A DNA stretch of 64,000 nucleotides, from positions 1 through 64,000 of the forward strand of contig NZ_FNGC01000006.1 of assembly GCF_900102785.1 (NCBI RefSeq), in the 5' to 3' direction. Made by a program: the position numbers and the translations under genes. Shown piece by piece: positions 63,078-64,000 of the stretch. The DNA is from Arthrobacter sp. ok362 (lineage in GTDB: Bacteria; Actinomycetota; Actinomycetes; Actinomycetales; Micrococcaceae). How positions within the stretch are numbered: position 1 is the stretch's first letter; every line of letters begins with the position of its first letter. The notes below the pieces were generated by a model. It did not search any database and was not told the DNA's origin. It saw only the letters and a program-made list of their open reading frames with translations.

Positions 63078-64000
63078 CTAGTACTTGAAGTTCAGGACCG
63101 TCACTGTTCCGGCGGTCAGCTTGAACTGCTGGGTCTGGGACTTGTACGCGAACCCGGGCACTGTGGCGCGCTTGGCGAGGGGCTTGGGCTCAGTCTTGGC
63201 GCCATCGATGACAGTCTGGTCCTCGGCCGAGTAACTGGGGCCGCTGAGCTGGGTCATCGTCCCGGTTACCGGCTTTCCCGGCAGGTTCAGTGTGACGAAA
63301 GTCTGCGCGGCCTTTTCGGGGTCGTTTTCATTGACGATCACCACGCTGGTGCTGCCGTCCGCGTTCTGCAGCGCGTAGCTGAACGCCAAGCCGCCGCCGG
63401 AGCTGTTCAGTTTCATGAACTTTCCGGCCTCGAGCCCGGCAACCATGGAGAGGCCGAAGAAGTTGGCCCGGCCGGACATCTTGCCGTTTCCGTACGGGTA
63501 GGCGCCGGCGCTGCAGACGGCGGACAGGGGCGGCCCGCCCTTGCACGTCAGCAGCGAGCTGTGGAGGCTGACCCGGGTGATGCCCAGCTGGGCGGCGGTG
63601 AGGGCATAGTCTGCCGCCCACAGCGCGGAGGCGTGGGTACGGGAGGTCTCGTTGGAACCGGGGCACGCCGAGACCCCGGTTTCCGGAATCCAGGTCTCCA
63701 GGCCCGCGGCACGGCCCACCGCGAGGGCCGCGTTCTGGTACTCGGCGGCACGGTCGTGCATCGTTCGGCTCACCAGGTTTGCCATCGTGGGCGAGTCCTG
63801 GGGGACCTTGCCGTCACAGTCGGAGAGCGGGTAGTGGTGGAACGTCAGGATCTTCTTCTGCGGGATGTCTGCATCGACGAAGGGCTGCCACCACTTCGAG
63901 TCAAAGGTGCCCGGTCCGGAGATGGGCACATTGGGCGCCACGGCGTAGATCGCGTTGGCGTAGTCCTTCAGTTCCCGGATGTACTGCTCAAGGCTGTAGC
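63078..64000 (-). CDS. Secreted glycoside hydrolase, C-terminal part (partial)
   Basis: The frame runs off the right edge; 307 residues are visible, so signal peptide and first half lie outside. The visible part starts SLEQYIRELKDYANAIYAV and has a barrel segment with an acidic WIPETGVSACPG motif (possible nucleophile Glu), SLHSSLLTCKGG, and a beta-rich C-terminal domain (SVVIVNENDPEKA, LNLPGKPVTGTM). This recalls GH79-type (beta-glucuronidase/heparanase-like) hydrolases. Family assignment is tentative. Confidence 0.6.
   Translation of the reverse strand, partial: YSLEQYIRELKDYANAIYAVAPNVPISGPGTFDSKWWQPFVDADIPQKKILTFHHYPLSDCDGKVPQDSPTMANLVSRTMHDRAAEYQNAALAVGRAAGLETWIPETGVSACPGSNETSRTHASALWAADYALTAAQLGITRVSLHSSLLTCKGGPPLSAVCSAGAYPYGNGKMSGRANFFGLSMVAGLEAGKFMKLNSSGGGLAFSYALQNADGSTSVVIVNENDPEKAAQTFVTLNLPGKPVTGTMTQLSGPSYSAEDQTVIDGAKTEPKPLAKRATVPGFAYKSQTQQFKLTAGTVTVLNFKY

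Noticed and set aside
1..64000. CRISPR arrays, tRNA or rRNA genes, prophage
   Set aside because: No regularly spaced repeats, no cloverleaf or rRNA sequence, and no phage structural or integrase gene were seen.

Overview
The window comes from a high-GC actinobacterium of the Micrococcaceae, most likely Arthrobacter or Pseudarthrobacter. This rests on the backbone order murA-plsC-gpsA-ddl, later thiL-DAK2-recG-rsmD, coaD, DUF177-rpmF-rnc-mutM and smc-ftsY, on an oleA-oleBC(fused)-oleD cluster, on a DUF222 nuclease remnant, and on the frequent GTG/TTG starts. No search could be run; names come from motifs, gene order and protein length.

Layout. 1-5054: end of an unknown gene, a decayed DUF222/HNH fragment, then the wall and lipid precursor operon murA-plsC-gpsA-ddl. 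5055-12543: locus A, with wecC, a 1479-residue three-module glycosyltransferase, an IS256-type transposase scrap and a complete wecB. 12645-13236: a second copy of the ddl tail, then a DUF3515 lipoprotein. 13449-22052: locus B, with a proline-rich surface protein, two GT4 enzymes, an ABC polysaccharide exporter (permease plus ATPase), a CgeB-like/GT2 fusion and a second wecC. 22094-40316: a teichoic-acid-like block, with a TagE-like glucosyltransferase, a secreted FN3-EEP hydrolase and its broken relative, a Bcs1-type CDP-ribitol synthase, two giant TagF-like polymerases with extra GT2 and beta-rich modules, a GT2 wall glycosyltransferase, a Tat-exported phosphoesterase and a LicC-like cytidylyltransferase. 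40555-42653: a 5'-truncated wecB, a small membrane protein and a YdcF protein. 42707-62988: housekeeping genes, with the long-chain olefin (ole) cluster between mutM and smc. 63078-64000: part of a secreted glycoside hydrolase.

How the genes may work together. WecB (UDP-GlcNAc to UDP-ManNAc) and WecC (to UDP-ManNAcA) would supply N-acetylmannosaminuronic acid, the sugar of Micrococcus-type teichuronic acid. Loci A and B would build such a polymer and the ABC pair would export it. The CDP-ribitol synthase, TagF-like polymerases, TagE-like and GT2 enzymes would build and decorate a polyol-phosphate polymer. The roughly 37 kb between ddl and thiL therefore looks like a mosaic surface-glycopolymer island. 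It carries recombination scars: duplicated ddl/DUF3515 ends, an IS256 scrap, a beheaded wecB and an orphan EEP tail. The most unusual content is the modular architecture of the giant transferases at 6689-11128, 27379-32211 and 33864-37601.
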